From positions 39,338 to 103,337 of the forward strand of contig CAZDUO010000002.1 of NCBI GenBank assembly GCA_964508655.1: DNA of 64,000 bases, written 5' to 3'. A model generated the notes under the pieces. It ran no database searches and was not told the origin of the DNA. It saw only the letters and a program-made list of their open reading frames with translations. Below, piece after piece: positions 43,501-51,878 of this stretch (its first letter is position 1; each line of letters starts with the position of its first letter). Position numbers and translations under genes: made by a program. The stretch is from VBAS01 sp964508655 (lineage in GTDB: Bacteria > Bacteroidota > Bacteroidia > Chitinophagales > Chitinophagaceae).

Positions 43501-43947
43501 ATAGCTTTCGTACAGGCCCGTGTTGAACCACTGTGGGCTGTTGGGTACACACATCTGGTTCAGGATGGAATAAACAAGTTCGTCGTAAAAAATCTGTGCA
43601 GCTTGCGCCGAAGCAAAATAACCATAGCGTTCGCCCCAAACCCGCCAGCAGTTGGCAAGGCGGTGAGCCACTTGTTTTGCCGATGTCTCACGGCCAAGGC
43701 TTCCGTCGGGCTGCGGCACGCCGGCTTTACGGAAATATTTCTGGGCAATAATATCGGTGGCAATCTGGCTCCAGTGTTTGGGTACTTCTACATTATTCAT
43801 TTCAAAAACCACTTCACCGTTCGGGTTGCGGATGATGGATGTACGGTAATCATATTCGAACATATCGAACACCGGGATATCCTCACGGGTGAAGCGACGA
43901 TGAAACTGCAGACCCGACGGGCGGGCAGCTTGTTTTTTAACGGGCAT
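40570..43947 (-). CDS. nrdJ: Adenosylcobalamin-dependent (class II) ribonucleotide reductase
   Basis: 1125 residues, typical for this class. Landmarks: SPQWFNTGLYE, GSGVGTNFSQLRGEGE, the active-site NPCSEYMFLDNTACNLASANL, PTGTIGLVMDCDTTGVEPDFA, and the C-terminal Cys-rich tail (CNVCGHITIRSGTCYKC ... CGNSLGCS). It makes dNTPs with or without oxygen but needs B12. Between the catalytic barrel and the C-terminal domain is a Lys/Glu/Gln-rich linker (SDKKKKSEDSNQKPEEAPAA) whose DNA consists of reiterated words (about 41350-41425). No cobalamin riboswitch box is seen upstream. Confidence 0.96.
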   Translation of the reverse strand: MPVKKQAARPSGLQFHRRFTREDIPVFDMFEYDYRTSIIRNPNGEVVFEMNNVEVPKHWSQIATDIIAQKYFRKAGVPQPDGSLGRETSAKQVAHRLANCWRVWGERYGYFASAQAAQIFYDELVYSILNQMCVPNSPQWFNTGLYESYGIKGKPQGHYYVDAADGELKKSTSAYERPQPHACFILSVNDDLVNEGGIMDLWVREARIFKYGSGVGTNFSQLRGEGEKLSGGGTSSGLMSFLKIGDRAAGAIKSGGTTRRAAKMVCLDLDHPEIVEFVNWKVEEEKKAGALIAAGYPSDYEGEAYKTVSGQNSNNSVRIPNEFFNVLQEDGEWELKARMDGRVMKKIPARELWRQIAYAAWRCADPGIQYDTNINEWHTSPKGGRINASNPCSEYMFLDNTACNLASANLMKFFDSETKIVDVEGYIYNCRLWTVVLEISVLMAQFPSKEVAQLSYEYRTLGLGYANLGTLLMVSGIPYDSEEARAIAGAITAIMTGVAYKTSAELAQVLGSFPRYEENKDDMLRVMRNHRLAAYDADEYEKLSIKPQGIKAEHCPDYLLKAACKAWDEAVEMGEKHGYRNAQATVIAPTGTIGLVMDCDTTGVEPDFALVKFKKLAGGGYFKIINQSVPVALRNLGYTEKEIDAIVKYTIGTASFAGAPYINHQVLSEKGFIADEIKRLDAAAVTAFEIGFIFNKYTLGEECLQRLGFTPEQYNDAEWSLLEALGFGDEEIEAANDYVCGTGMLEGAPYLKEEHLPVFDCANKCGKKGQRFIHAEGHIRMMGAVQPFISGAISKTINLPHEATVEEIANAYYLSWQLGLKANALYRDGSKLSQPLSNKSDKKKKSEDSNQKPEEAPAAGNQQPVTHIVDLSKLTVEELFEEVQRRVQASPDTKLKRKLATIVERRSLPAKRRGFTQKAKINGQAIFLRTGEYSDGTLGEIFIDMAKEGATMRSMLNCFAIAISIGLQYGVPLEEFVDKFAFTKFDPAGFVEHPNIKSTTSIVDFIFRTLGYEYLGRTDLVHVLDKPEVLNTGADDWDEIPSGLEYEKSPQLSSVRVVNNPGNGAQTVKAQKAAAVKAESGMDAMSSANKGMQSDAPACNVCGHITIRSGTCYKCLNCGNSLGCS
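41350..41425 (-). repeat. Reiterated-word tracts in the linker of nrdJ
   Basis: The plus strand has ggttaccggttgctggttgc at about 41350-41370 and cttctgattactgtcttctg followed by acttcttcttctt at 41392-41424. Both are short words repeated with small changes, the style of the intergenic repeats, here in frame within a flexible linker. Confidence 0.5.
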
Positions 43948-44510
43948 AGTAAAAAAAGATTTTGTTGGTTCTGGTTGATACCTTCCGGGGCGAAAGGTGC
44001 TAACGAAAATATTTTTATATAAATGAATTTCAAACCTTCAAATATCAACACAATGTGGAAAAGCAATGTGGATAGATGGCTAATTCAGGCCGGAAGCCTG
44101 TTTCAGGATTTTTGCACAACCCGGCATAAAAATTTGTACAAATTTTTTTTGGCAAAACGGCTGTTAATGCTTAAAAAAACGATCGGCCCCGTGAAACACA
44201 AAGCAGGCAGGCATTTATATTTTTGCTTCCGCTGAAACCTTTGCGGGAACACTGTTTCGAAATAGCAGTCCTTTGAAAGCCGTGCAGGTCATGGCCTTTA
44301 AGCAATTATAAAAAAAAAAATTTCATAACGATGTATTACAGGCGAAAATTTCCTGACAAAGAACCGGGATGAGTGCCCTGCCATAGCTGCGATGTAAATC
44401 CATTTTTTCATTTCACAAACACAGTATTTATTCTTCGTAAATCTGTACGAATTAAAAAATATAAAAGCCGAAAAGTTTTTGCATTTTTGCAACTGACCAA
44501 TACCACCCGG
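43948..44510. other. Spacer between nrdJ and GGGP synthase (563 bases)
   Basis: No protein gene is supported. It is AT-rich with poly-A/T runs. A plus-strand TATTTTTG (44218-44225) matches a Bacteroidota -7 box but lies about 290 bases ahead of the next gene; the sequence after it can fold into two bulged hairpins (44226-44250 and 44274-44300), so a small RNA is possible but unproven. Confidence 0.5.
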
Positions 44511-45269
44511 ATGAAGCACGACATTTACCAGTCATTAATCCTGAGAAAAAAAGAAGGTAAAAAATCGTTTGCGGTTCTTATTGATCCGGATAAAGCAACA
44601 GCTGCAGGACTGGATGAACTGATTGAACTTTCCCTTGTTGCCAACGTGGATTATTTCCTGGCCGGCGGCAGCCTTGTCATCAGCAACAGGCTTGATGAAG
44701 TAGTTCAATACATCAAAAGCAGGTGTGCCATTCCTGTCATTCTTTTTCCTGGCAGCCCCAACCAGGTGAGCAGGTACGCTGATGCACTCTTATATCTTTC
44801 ACTGATATCAGGCCGTAATGCGGAGTTGCTGATAGGCCAGCATGTGGTATCGGCGCCTTTCGTAAAACAAAGCGGGCTGGAAATTATGCCTACCGGCTAT
44901 ATGGTAGTGGATGGCGGGGCGCCTACTACGGTTTCTTATATCAGCAATGCTTCACCCATACCGCATGATAAAAATGAAATTGCTATGTGCACCGCTATGG
45001 CCGGCGAAATGCTGGGCATGAAACTTATTTACATGGACAGCGGAAGCGGGGCTAAAAGAGCCATCAGCGAGAGTATGATAGAAGCCGTGGCAAAAAGCAT
45101 TGAAGTACCGCTGATCATCGGCGGTGGCATCCGTGAACCTGAAAAAGCATACCTGAACTGCAAGGCCGGCGCCGATGTGATTGTGGTGGGCAATGCCATT
45201 GAAAAAGACGTTTCCCTGATAAAAGAAATGGCGGCGGCAATACATAGTGTGGCTGCGATTGCAAGATAA
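44511..45269 (+). CDS. Geranylgeranylglyceryl phosphate synthase family protein
   Basis: 252 residues from the ATG at 44511 (MKHDIYQSLILRKKEG); the frame extends upstream but the added 46 residues look like read-through of the spacer. The TIM-barrel prenyltransferase shows FAVLIDPDKATAAGLDEL, DYFLAGGSL, VILFPGSPNQVS, PTGYMVVDGGAPTTV, YMDSGSGAKRAIS, IIGGGIREPEKA and GADVIVVGNAIEKD. The family joins a prenyl diphosphate to glycerol-1-phosphate; in archaea this starts ether lipids, and bacterial members of the Bacteroidota type are also active. The physiological product here is unknown. Confidence 0.93.
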   Translation: MKHDIYQSLILRKKEGKKSFAVLIDPDKATAAGLDELIELSLVANVDYFLAGGSLVISNRLDEVVQYIKSRCAIPVILFPGSPNQVSRYADALLYLSLISGRNAELLIGQHVVSAPFVKQSGLEIMPTGYMVVDGGAPTTVSYISNASPIPHDKNEIAMCTAMAGEMLGMKLIYMDSGSGAKRAISESMIEAVAKSIEVPLIIGGGIREPEKAYLNCKAGADVIVVGNAIEKDVSLIKEMAAAIHSVAAIAR

Positions 45270-45270
45270 T

Positions 45271-45340
45271 TTTCGATTTCAGATTTACGATTTCAGATTG
45301 GTTGACAATATCCTTTTTAATCTAAATTCCGAAATCTAAC
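45271..45340. repeat. Reiterated-word inverted repeat after GGGP synthase
   Basis: cgatttcagatttacgattt and cagatt at 45275-45300 face aatctaaattccgaaatcta at 45321-45340, an imperfect inverted repeat of the AATCTAAAATC style. Confidence 0.55.
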
Positions 45341-45447
45341 GTCACAACTGGTCTTTCTTATTCTATTCATCCCCCAAAACCGCCCACAGGTCAAACAGAC
45401 TTTCACTGCCGGTTTTCTGCTGATAAGTTTGATGAAAATTCAGGGTT

Positions 45448-46674
45448 ATGCAAATCGTTTCGCCCCCCTCCCGCCAGGCTTACCTCGACTGGCTGAGGAT
45501 TGCCGCCATTCTTGGCGTTATTTTCTTTCATTCCGCCATGCCGTTTGTGCAAGATGAAAACTGGCATGTGTTCAATAAAGAAAGAAGTGATCTGCTGAGC
45601 GAATTCAATTTCTGGCTTTCGCGGTTTCGTATGCCGCTGCTGTTTTTTATCTCCGGGGCCGTGAGCTTTTATATGCTTATTAAATATGACGGTAAGTATT
45701 TTATCAAGCAACGCTTCCTGCGCCTGATGATTCCGTTGCTCTTCGGCATGCTCGTCATCGTGCCGCCGCAGATTTACCTGGAAAGAGTGAACCAGGGCTA
45801 CACCGGTTCTTACTGGCAATTTTACCCTTCGATTTTCGAAGGCAAACCTTACCCGGAAGGCAATACCAGCTGGCACCACCTGTGGTTTATCCTCTATTTG
45901 TTTATTTACGATTTAATCAGCGTGCCACTGTTCAAATGGCTGCTGTTCGGAAAAGGAAAACAATTTACCGAACAAAAACTTGGCTGGCTGGCTCGTGGAA
46001 AGAATATTTACCTGCTGATGCTCCCGAGCATGATTGTTTATGCCGCACTGATTTTAAAATTTCCGGGTACCAATGCGCTGGTGGGCGACTGGGCCATGCT
46101 GATTTACTTCTACCTGTTTGTGATTCTTGGTTATCTCATCATGTGTAACCAGCAACTGGTGCAAAGCCTGGTACGAAACCGGAGGTTTTCCATGCTGCTG
46201 GCTTTTGGCTCACTTATCTTCATCAATTATTTCCGCTGGAATGATCTCAGGCCTTCGCAAACACTGGGTGATGGATGGCAGCAGCACCCCCTCACCTACC
46301 TGTATCTTGCCATTTACCCCCTTATTGCCTGGAGCTGGATAATGATGCTGACGGGCTATGCCAAAAAATATCTTGACCAGCCGCATCGTATTCATCAATA
46401 TGTGAACCAGGCTATTTACCCTTATTATATTTTGCATCAAACCATCATCGTCATCCTTTCCTTTTATGTGGTAAAAGTGGAGGAATCCATCCTGGCAAAA
46501 TATCTTTTCATCCTTGGCTTCACGCTGGTGCTCTGCATGTTTTTCTATCATATTTTCATCAGGCCATACAATGTCACAAGAATTTTATTTGGCATGAAAC
46601 CAAAGAAGATAATAAAAGCAGAAGCGCTGGCCGATGAAGTAATAGCTGAAAAACAGATAGCACCGGCGGTTTAA
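45448..46674 (+). CDS. Acyltransferase family 3 membrane protein
   Basis: 408 residues. It opens with the family motif RQAYLDWLRIAAILGVIFFHSAMP, whose His is the expected catalytic residue, then RMPLLFFISGAVSFY. About ten hydrophobic segments follow, and the C-terminal tail is charged. Such integral membrane enzymes move acyl groups onto sugars of glucans, lipids or peptidoglycan. It is followed 23 bases later by a LytS-type kinase gene and probably shares its transcript, which suggests an envelope-modifying role under that system. Confidence 0.9.
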   Translation: MQIVSPPSRQAYLDWLRIAAILGVIFFHSAMPFVQDENWHVFNKERSDLLSEFNFWLSRFRMPLLFFISGAVSFYMLIKYDGKYFIKQRFLRLMIPLLFGMLVIVPPQIYLERVNQGYTGSYWQFYPSIFEGKPYPEGNTSWHHLWFILYLFIYDLISVPLFKWLLFGKGKQFTEQKLGWLARGKNIYLLMLPSMIVYAALILKFPGTNALVGDWAMLIYFYLFVILGYLIMCNQQLVQSLVRNRRFSMLLAFGSLIFINYFRWNDLRPSQTLGDGWQQHPLTYLYLAIYPLIAWSWIMMLTGYAKKYLDQPHRIHQYVNQAIYPYYILHQTIIVILSFYVVKVEESILAKYLFILGFTLVLCMFFYHIFIRPYNVTRILFGMKPKKIIKAEALADEVIAEKQIAPAV

Positions 46675-46697
46675 TTTTTGTAACTTTCTATCGTGTT

Positions 46698-47738
46698 ATG
46701 AAATTTTTCTGGCGATATGTTTTCCCGGTCATTTTCGGTTTCCTCATTTATACCAGTATCCGGCTGGTAAATGATACCACGGCCAAAGCAAAATTCTGGG
46801 AACGGCCCTGGCAAACCAATACCATTGAAATTACCGGCGTGGTGGTGGTAAGTTTCCTGCTCTACTATGCAGTAAACCGGCTTATTCATTACTTTCAAAA
46901 AAAACAGGATACCGTTATCAGCGGCAAAAGCATACTGAAAGAGTTCGGGCTGGTGCTGCTGGTAACGCTGCTCATCATTCATGTTACCATTATTCCGCTT
47001 GTGGCACTTACCGATGATGGCCTGCAACTGAACGACTATGTGATTGCCAACATCATCCCTCCCCTCTTTGTGCTGCTTTACTTTGCCATTGTGCGGGGCA
47101 ACCAGTACCTGAAAAACTTTGTGCACCAGAAACTGCTTCTGGAAAAAATCAGCAATGACCACCTGCAGACGGAACTGAAATTTCTGAAAGCCCAGTATCA
47201 TCCGCATTTCCTGTTCAATGCGCTCAATACGGTATATTTCCAGATGGATGAAAATATCAGTGAAGCCAAAAAGACGGTGGAAAAATTTTCAGCGTTGCTG
47301 CGCTACCAGCTGTACGACCAGCAGCAGACCGTGCCCGTAAGCCAGGAACTTCATTACCTGGAAAATTTTATAGACATACAAAAAGTAAGAACAACGGAGC
47401 GGCTGCGGCTGCATACGCATTTTGACTCCTCACTCGGTAACCAGCAGGTTTACCCTCTGTTATTTTTACCATTGGTGGAAAATGCTTTTAAATATGCCGG
47501 GGGTGATTATAAAATTGAAATTAATGCCGGGGTAAAAAACGGCGCCATTGAATTCAGCGTAATCAATTCATTGCCGCAACAGCTTGTGCCGGAAAAACAA
47601 AACGGCATCGGGCTGGAAAACCTGAAGCGAAGGCTGGAGCTGTTATATCCCGGAAAACATGAATTAAAAATAGAAAAAGACAACAACAATTTTAAAGCAT
47701 TCCTCAAATTGAACCCCGAAACTTCGGGGGAAAATTGA
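46698..47738 (+). CDS. LytS-type sensor histidine kinase
   Basis: 346 residues with about four N-terminal membrane segments (about 7-130). The His_kinase domain has H170 in QYHPHFLFNALN and a HATPase domain with LVENAFKYAGG and GIGLENLKRRL. Partner of the LytTR regulator 11 bases downstream. The last eight codons (NPETSGEN) are written by a palindrome CCCCGAA-AC-TTCGGGG, so the natural C-terminus may have been replaced by it. Confidence 0.92.
   Translation: MKFFWRYVFPVIFGFLIYTSIRLVNDTTAKAKFWERPWQTNTIEITGVVVVSFLLYYAVNRLIHYFQKKQDTVISGKSILKEFGLVLLVTLLIIHVTIIPLVALTDDGLQLNDYVIANIIPPLFVLLYFAIVRGNQYLKNFVHQKLLLEKISNDHLQTELKFLKAQYHPHFLFNALNTVYFQMDENISEAKKTVEKFSALLRYQLYDQQQTVPVSQELHYLENFIDIQKVRTTERLRLHTHFDSSLGNQQVYPLLFLPLVENAFKYAGGDYKIEINAGVKNGAIEFSVINSLPQQLVPEKQNGIGLENLKRRLELLYPGKHELKIEKDNNNFKAFLKLNPETSGEN
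47714..47729. repeat. Palindrome family B copy at the 3' end of a LytS kinase gene
   Basis: CCCCGAA-AC-TTCGGGG, a perfect 7-bp stem, lies within the last codons of the kinase. The same core as 23553-23570. Confidence 0.75.
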
Positions 47739-47749
47739 ACAATTACTGA

Positions 47750-48442
47750 ATGAACATTAAGTGTATAATAACTGACGACGAACCAGTGGCAAGAAAAGGC
47801 CTGCAGGGCTATATTGAAAAAATTGATTTCCTCGAACTGGTTGCCGTTTGTGAAGATGCCCTTCAGCTGAATTCAGTAGTGAAAAATAAGAAAGCCGACC
47901 TCATTTTCCTCGACATTGAAATGCCTTACATCAGCGGCATCGAATTTCTAAAAAACAACCCGCAGGCGCCAAAAGTGATTTTTACCACCGCCTACGAACA
48001 ATACGCCATCAAAGGCTATGAACTGGATGTGCTGGATTACCTGCTCAAACCCATTTCATTTGAACGTTTTTTGAAAGCGGCCAACAAGGCGTTTGATTAT
48101 TTTAATAACAACAAGGAAGGAAAAGGCCGCTTCACCTTTGTAAAATCCGGCAACCGGCTGGAGAAAATAAATTTTGATGAAATTCTGTTCCTCGAAGCCA
48201 TGGAAAATTATGTAGGCATTTATACAACCGATAAAAAAATCATTGCCCACTCTACGCTAAAATCCCTGCTTGAAATACTGCCTGCCGCAGAATTTATCCA
48301 GCCGCACAAATCGTATATCGTTCCAATAGGAAAAATCAATTCCATTGAAGGCAACACGCTGAAGATTGGCAAATACCAGGTGCCCGTAAGCAAGTACCAG
48401 AAGGAAGGCGTGATGAAAAAAATATTGCCGGCAAAAGGATAA
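47750..48442 (+). CDS. LytTR-family response regulator
   Basis: 230 residues. Receiver domain with D9/D10, phosphoacceptor D55 (LIFLDIEMP), T79-like TTAYEQYAIKGYEL and K near LLKPISFERF. The C-terminal LytTR DNA-binding domain has EILFLEAMENYVGIYT, FIQPHKSYIVPIGKI and a C-terminal VPVSKYQKEGV. Last gene of the acyltransferase-kinase-regulator run; convergent with the M28 peptidase. Confidence 0.94.
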   Translation: MNIKCIITDDEPVARKGLQGYIEKIDFLELVAVCEDALQLNSVVKNKKADLIFLDIEMPYISGIEFLKNNPQAPKVIFTTAYEQYAIKGYELDVLDYLLKPISFERFLKAANKAFDYFNNNKEGKGRFTFVKSGNRLEKINFDEILFLEAMENYVGIYTTDKKIIAHSTLKSLLEILPAAEFIQPHKSYIVPIGKINSIEGNTLKIGKYQVPVSKYQKEGVMKKILPAKG

Positions 48443-48454
48443 TGGGCACATTCA

Positions 48455-49738
48455 CTATCGAAACTCCTCCACCTTCACCCTCGACGGCGTATCTATTCCG
48501 GCAATAATGCTGCGGGCACTCAGTGCAATGGATTTGATAATCTGCGTCATATTTTCCATATCCAGGGTTTCTATATGATCGCTTACTTTATGATAGTGTG
48601 GTTCGCCGTCCATCCTGGCTGTGCTGATGGTATGCGCCGGCACACCCAACCGGGCCAGCGTGGCATTGTCGGACCGGTAAAACAAATTTTCTGAAGTGTA
48701 AGGGTCGGGGTAAAAAGTAAATCCTGTGCCTTCCAGGTTTTTCTGCATGATGGCGCCCATGTCCGATTTATCGTAGCCGGTGATGTAGGCTGAATTTTTT
48801 CCCCATTTACTTTCGGTGCCAATCATTTCAATATTGAACATGGCCACTACTTTTTCCGGGTCAAACTGCCATGAGAAATACTGCGAACCAATACCACCCA
48901 TTTCTTCTGCAGTAAAGGCGGCAAAAATTATTGTTCTTTCATTATTAGCCAGCGCTTTGAAATATTTTGCCAGCATAATAACAGCCGTAGTGCCTGCTGC
49001 ATCATCGTTGGCGCCGTTGAAGATGGAATCGCCGTTTACGGGTTTGCCCACGCCGATATGGTCATAGTGCGCAGAAAAAATGACAACTTCATCCTTCAGC
49101 GATTTTCCCGGCAGCACGCCCACCACGTTAGCCAGTTTCTGTTCCGTGATTTCATGCACTGCTTCGATGCTGAAATTCTCCGGATTTTTTTCGGTCAAAA
49201 CGAACACAACAGATTTATCTGTCTTAAACACATTTGATTTCAACCGGGTGAGATTGCTGAAACCAGGTGAAAAACTTTTATCCACCAGCACCAGCAGATT
49301 TTTATTTGAACGAATCAGTTGTCTTGCTTCTGTCTGCAGGTTGACGCCAGGTTTTATTGAAACTTTCTCATAGCCCGAAGCCAGGCTGATTTTTAACTGC
49401 GGCAAACAGGTGACCACTATAATGTCTTTTGTATTCAGCGTCTCATTATCGAACGTGCCGGCTACGGAAATAAATTTTGGCCTCACCATGGTAAACTCCT
49501 GCCTGTAATTGTTGTGGCCGCTTAAAGTTTGCAAACCGGCTTTCCTGAATTCTTCAGCTATAAAATCCGCAGCTTTATCAATAGAAGGAGTAAATGCCCT
49601 GCGCCCCATCATTTCATCGGCCGACAACACCCGTTCAATCCGTTCTACTTCTTTGGTATTGATAATACCATCGGCACGCTGGCCAAAAACAAAAAAGGTT
49701 GTTGCAAGGAACAACCCCATCACTGTTATCTTCTTCAT
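48455..49738 (-). CDS. Secreted M28-family zinc peptidase
   Basis: 427 residues with a signal peptide (MKKITVMGLFLATTFFVFGQ). Zinc ligands and catalytic residues are in SAHYDHIGVG, NGANDDAAGTTAV (bridging Asp), FAAFTAEEMGGIGS (catalytic Glu and zinc Glu), FNIEMIG and EPHYHKVSDH. An inserted PA-like domain lies at about 130-205. It is probably an aminopeptidase acting in the periplasm or outside. It stands alone between two LytS/LytTR systems. Confidence 0.92.
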   Translation of the reverse strand: MKKITVMGLFLATTFFVFGQRADGIINTKEVERIERVLSADEMMGRRAFTPSIDKAADFIAEEFRKAGLQTLSGHNNYRQEFTMVRPKFISVAGTFDNETLNTKDIIVVTCLPQLKISLASGYEKVSIKPGVNLQTEARQLIRSNKNLLVLVDKSFSPGFSNLTRLKSNVFKTDKSVVFVLTEKNPENFSIEAVHEITEQKLANVVGVLPGKSLKDEVVIFSAHYDHIGVGKPVNGDSIFNGANDDAAGTTAVIMLAKYFKALANNERTIIFAAFTAEEMGGIGSQYFSWQFDPEKVVAMFNIEMIGTESKWGKNSAYITGYDKSDMGAIMQKNLEGTGFTFYPDPYTSENLFYRSDNATLARLGVPAHTISTARMDGEPHYHKVSDHIETLDMENMTQIIKSIALSARSIIAGIDTPSRVKVEEFR

Positions 49739-49764
49739 TTTTCCTGTTTATTTCTTAACCCTGA

Positions 49765-49877
49765 TTGCCAAATTGTTTAATGGTTAAATGGTTAATTGGA
49801 CTATATATCCGTACCTGCTGATAATTGGAAACCATCAAAATTTTACGATTAACAATTTAACAATTATACCATCAAAC
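49765..49877. repeat. AT-rich reiterated-word repeat between M28 peptidase and LytTR gene
   Basis: aattgtttaatggttaaatg followed by gttaattgg at 49769-49799 faces acgattaacaatttaacaat at 49847-49866, an imperfect inverted repeat. The same words occur in frame inside rsmE (9355-9400). Confidence 0.65.
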
Positions 49878-49884
49878 CATTTCT

Positions 49885-50613
49885 CTACAAACTCATCATC
49901 TCTTTAAACTTCACCGTTTGCCGGCGGCTCACTTCTATTTTTTCGCCGCCTTTCAGTTCCAGCAGCAGCCCGCCATTGAAGTAAGGTTCTATTTTGTCAA
50001 TCATGCGCAGGTTGACGATATGCTTGCGGTTGGCCCGGAAAAATGTTTTCGGGTCCAGTCTTTCTTCCAGTGCATTCAGCGATTTCAGAATAAGCGGCTT
50101 GTTGGTTCCAAAAAACACTTTGGCATAATTGCCCACGCTTTCAAACAGGCGGATGTCTGAGAGCTTTACAAACCAGCAGCGTTCGCCGTCCTTTACAAAC
50201 ACCTGGTCAGCCTCCGTAAGCATGGATTGATTGATGTTTTCCGTGGTGATGTGGTTTTCTTTCGACTCCGCTAACTGAAGCTTTTGTACGGCATCAGCCA
50301 GCCGCTTGGGTTCGATGGGCTTTAATAAATAATCCAGTGCATTTACTTCAAATGCCTTCAATGCATACTCATCATAAGCTGTGGTAAAAATCACATGCGG
50401 TGCTCTTTCCAGTTCGTTCAGCATATCAAAACCCGTCTTGCCCGGCATCTGGATATCGAGGAAAATGAGGTCGGGCCGAAGGTTTTCAATTTTGGCAATG
50501 CCTTCATCGGCATTGCAGGCTTCGTCTATCACTTCAATTTCAGGAAAATCCTGCAGCAGTTTTTTCAGTTCGGTCCTGGCCAGTCGTTCATCATCAATAA
50601 TGATTGCCCGCAT
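49885..50613 (-). CDS. LytTR-family response regulator, second system
   Basis: 242 residues. Receiver domain with D7/D8, phosphoacceptor D53 (LIFLDIQMPGKTGF), TTAYDEYALKAFEV, LLKPIEPKRL. LytTR domain with IRLFESVGNYAKVFF, FFRANRKHIVNLRMI and the C-terminal KIEVSRRQTVKFKEMM. It starts 11 bases after the kinase gene and is its partner. Confidence 0.94.
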   Translation of the reverse strand: MRAIIIDDERLARTELKKLLQDFPEIEVIDEACNADEGIAKIENLRPDLIFLDIQMPGKTGFDMLNELERAPHVIFTTAYDEYALKAFEVNALDYLLKPIEPKRLADAVQKLQLAESKENHITTENINQSMLTEADQVFVKDGERCWFVKLSDIRLFESVGNYAKVFFGTNKPLILKSLNALEERLDPKTFFRANRKHIVNLRMIDKIEPYFNGGLLLELKGGEKIEVSRRQTVKFKEMMSL

Positions 50614-50624
50614 AAGAAGATAAT

Positions 50625-51695
50625 TTAAAAATTCAATTGAACCGGAAGCAGCACTTTTGCTTCCACTATTTCAGGTGTCAGTTGCGTAATGCTAAACTGT
50701 GCTTTTTCGCCATACAGCAGGCTCAGGCGGCTGAGTGTGCTGGGCAAACCAAAACCCTCATCCATCATGGTACCATTTAACAGTTTGCCTGTATTCTGTA
50801 CAGCCAGCTCATGATAATTTTCTTTGAAGTCGGAAATAATTTTCACTTTGCCGCCGCCAACCTGCCGGCTGATGCCGTGCTTGATGGCGTTTTCCACCAG
50901 GGTTTGCAGCATCATGGGCGGCACCGGCTGATCCAGGGTGTCTTCATCAATATCATATTCCACTTTCAGCCGGTCTTCAAACCGCATATTTTCCAGCGCC
51001 AGGTAATCTTTTACAATGTTCAGTTCTTTTTCAAAAGGCACCGCTTCCACTTTTTCGGTTTGCATGCTGCTGCGCAAAATATTACTGAGCTCTGTCACCG
51101 CCGCCCGGGCTCTTTCGGGATCTTCATCCACCAATGCCCGGATGCTGTTGAGCGAATTGAAAATAAAATGCGGGTTGATGTGCGCCTTGATGGTTTTCAG
51201 CTCCAGCGCCTTTACCAGCGACTCCAGTTTCAGCGTATCCATCTGCTGCTTCTGGCTTTTGGTGATAAAATGATACATGAAATAAATCAGGTTCCAGATA
51301 AAAAAGTAGAGGAAGAAATAAAAGGCGCCGCTCAGGGTAAGCAGGAAAAAATTGTTTTGAAATTCCCTTTCCGTTTTTGTCAGCAGCTCAAAGCGAACCA
51401 GCAACAGGTTGTCGAGCGTGGAAGCCGACGTTGCAAACAGCAGGGTGATGATGACAAACTGCAGGAGTTGTTTTTCCAGTCGTTTTTGCAATACATTCAT
51501 GCCAATGATGACATAACGCATCAGGTGAGTAAACACAAACCCGGTAGAAACAAATATTGCCAGCCTGCCATAAAAAAGCTGGCGGTCTTCCGGCGTGCCC
51601 AGTTTATCAAAAGAATAGGCAAAAAAAACATTGATGAGGGCAAAAAGCCCCCATCCACCCAACTGAAACAACCAGTACCTCGTATTTCTTGACAT
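50625..51695 (-). CDS. LytS-type sensor histidine kinase, second system
   Basis: 356 residues from the ATG at 51695 (MSRNTRYWLFQLGGWGLF); an ATG three codons upstream is possible. Four N-terminal membrane segments (about 8-140), then the His_kinase domain with AHINPHFIFNSLNSIRAL and a HATPase domain with LVENAIKHGISR and GFGLPSTLSRLSLLYG. It is divergent from dxs. Confidence 0.92.
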   Translation of the reverse strand: MSRNTRYWLFQLGGWGLFALINVFFAYSFDKLGTPEDRQLFYGRLAIFVSTGFVFTHLMRYVIIGMNVLQKRLEKQLLQFVIITLLFATSASTLDNLLLVRFELLTKTEREFQNNFFLLTLSGAFYFFLYFFIWNLIYFMYHFITKSQKQQMDTLKLESLVKALELKTIKAHINPHFIFNSLNSIRALVDEDPERARAAVTELSNILRSSMQTEKVEAVPFEKELNIVKDYLALENMRFEDRLKVEYDIDEDTLDQPVPPMMLQTLVENAIKHGISRQVGGGKVKIISDFKENYHELAVQNTGKLLNGTMMDEGFGLPSTLSRLSLLYGEKAQFSITQLTPEIVEAKVLLPVQLNF

Positions 51696-51878
51696 AGCGG
51701 CCATAAATATAGTGTCAAAATTAAAAGTTTCCGCCGCCACCGGTCTTATCTTTTGATTAGTGGCAAATAAGTGAGGTAAAAGGAAACTCCTGGAGGCCGG
51801 TAAACAATTTTATGACTGTTTTGTTAAAGTACATCATGAACCTTTCAAATCACTAATTTTACAACGTAAATCAACCCC

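Noticed and set aside
43948..44372. Cobalamin riboswitch controlling nrdJ
   Set aside because: No B12-box-like sequence (GCCACTG core) was found on the minus strand upstream of nrdJ.
44373..44510. 46-residue extension of GGGP synthase
   Set aside because: The residues do not resemble the family, which starts close to the ATG at 44511, and the DNA looks like spacer.
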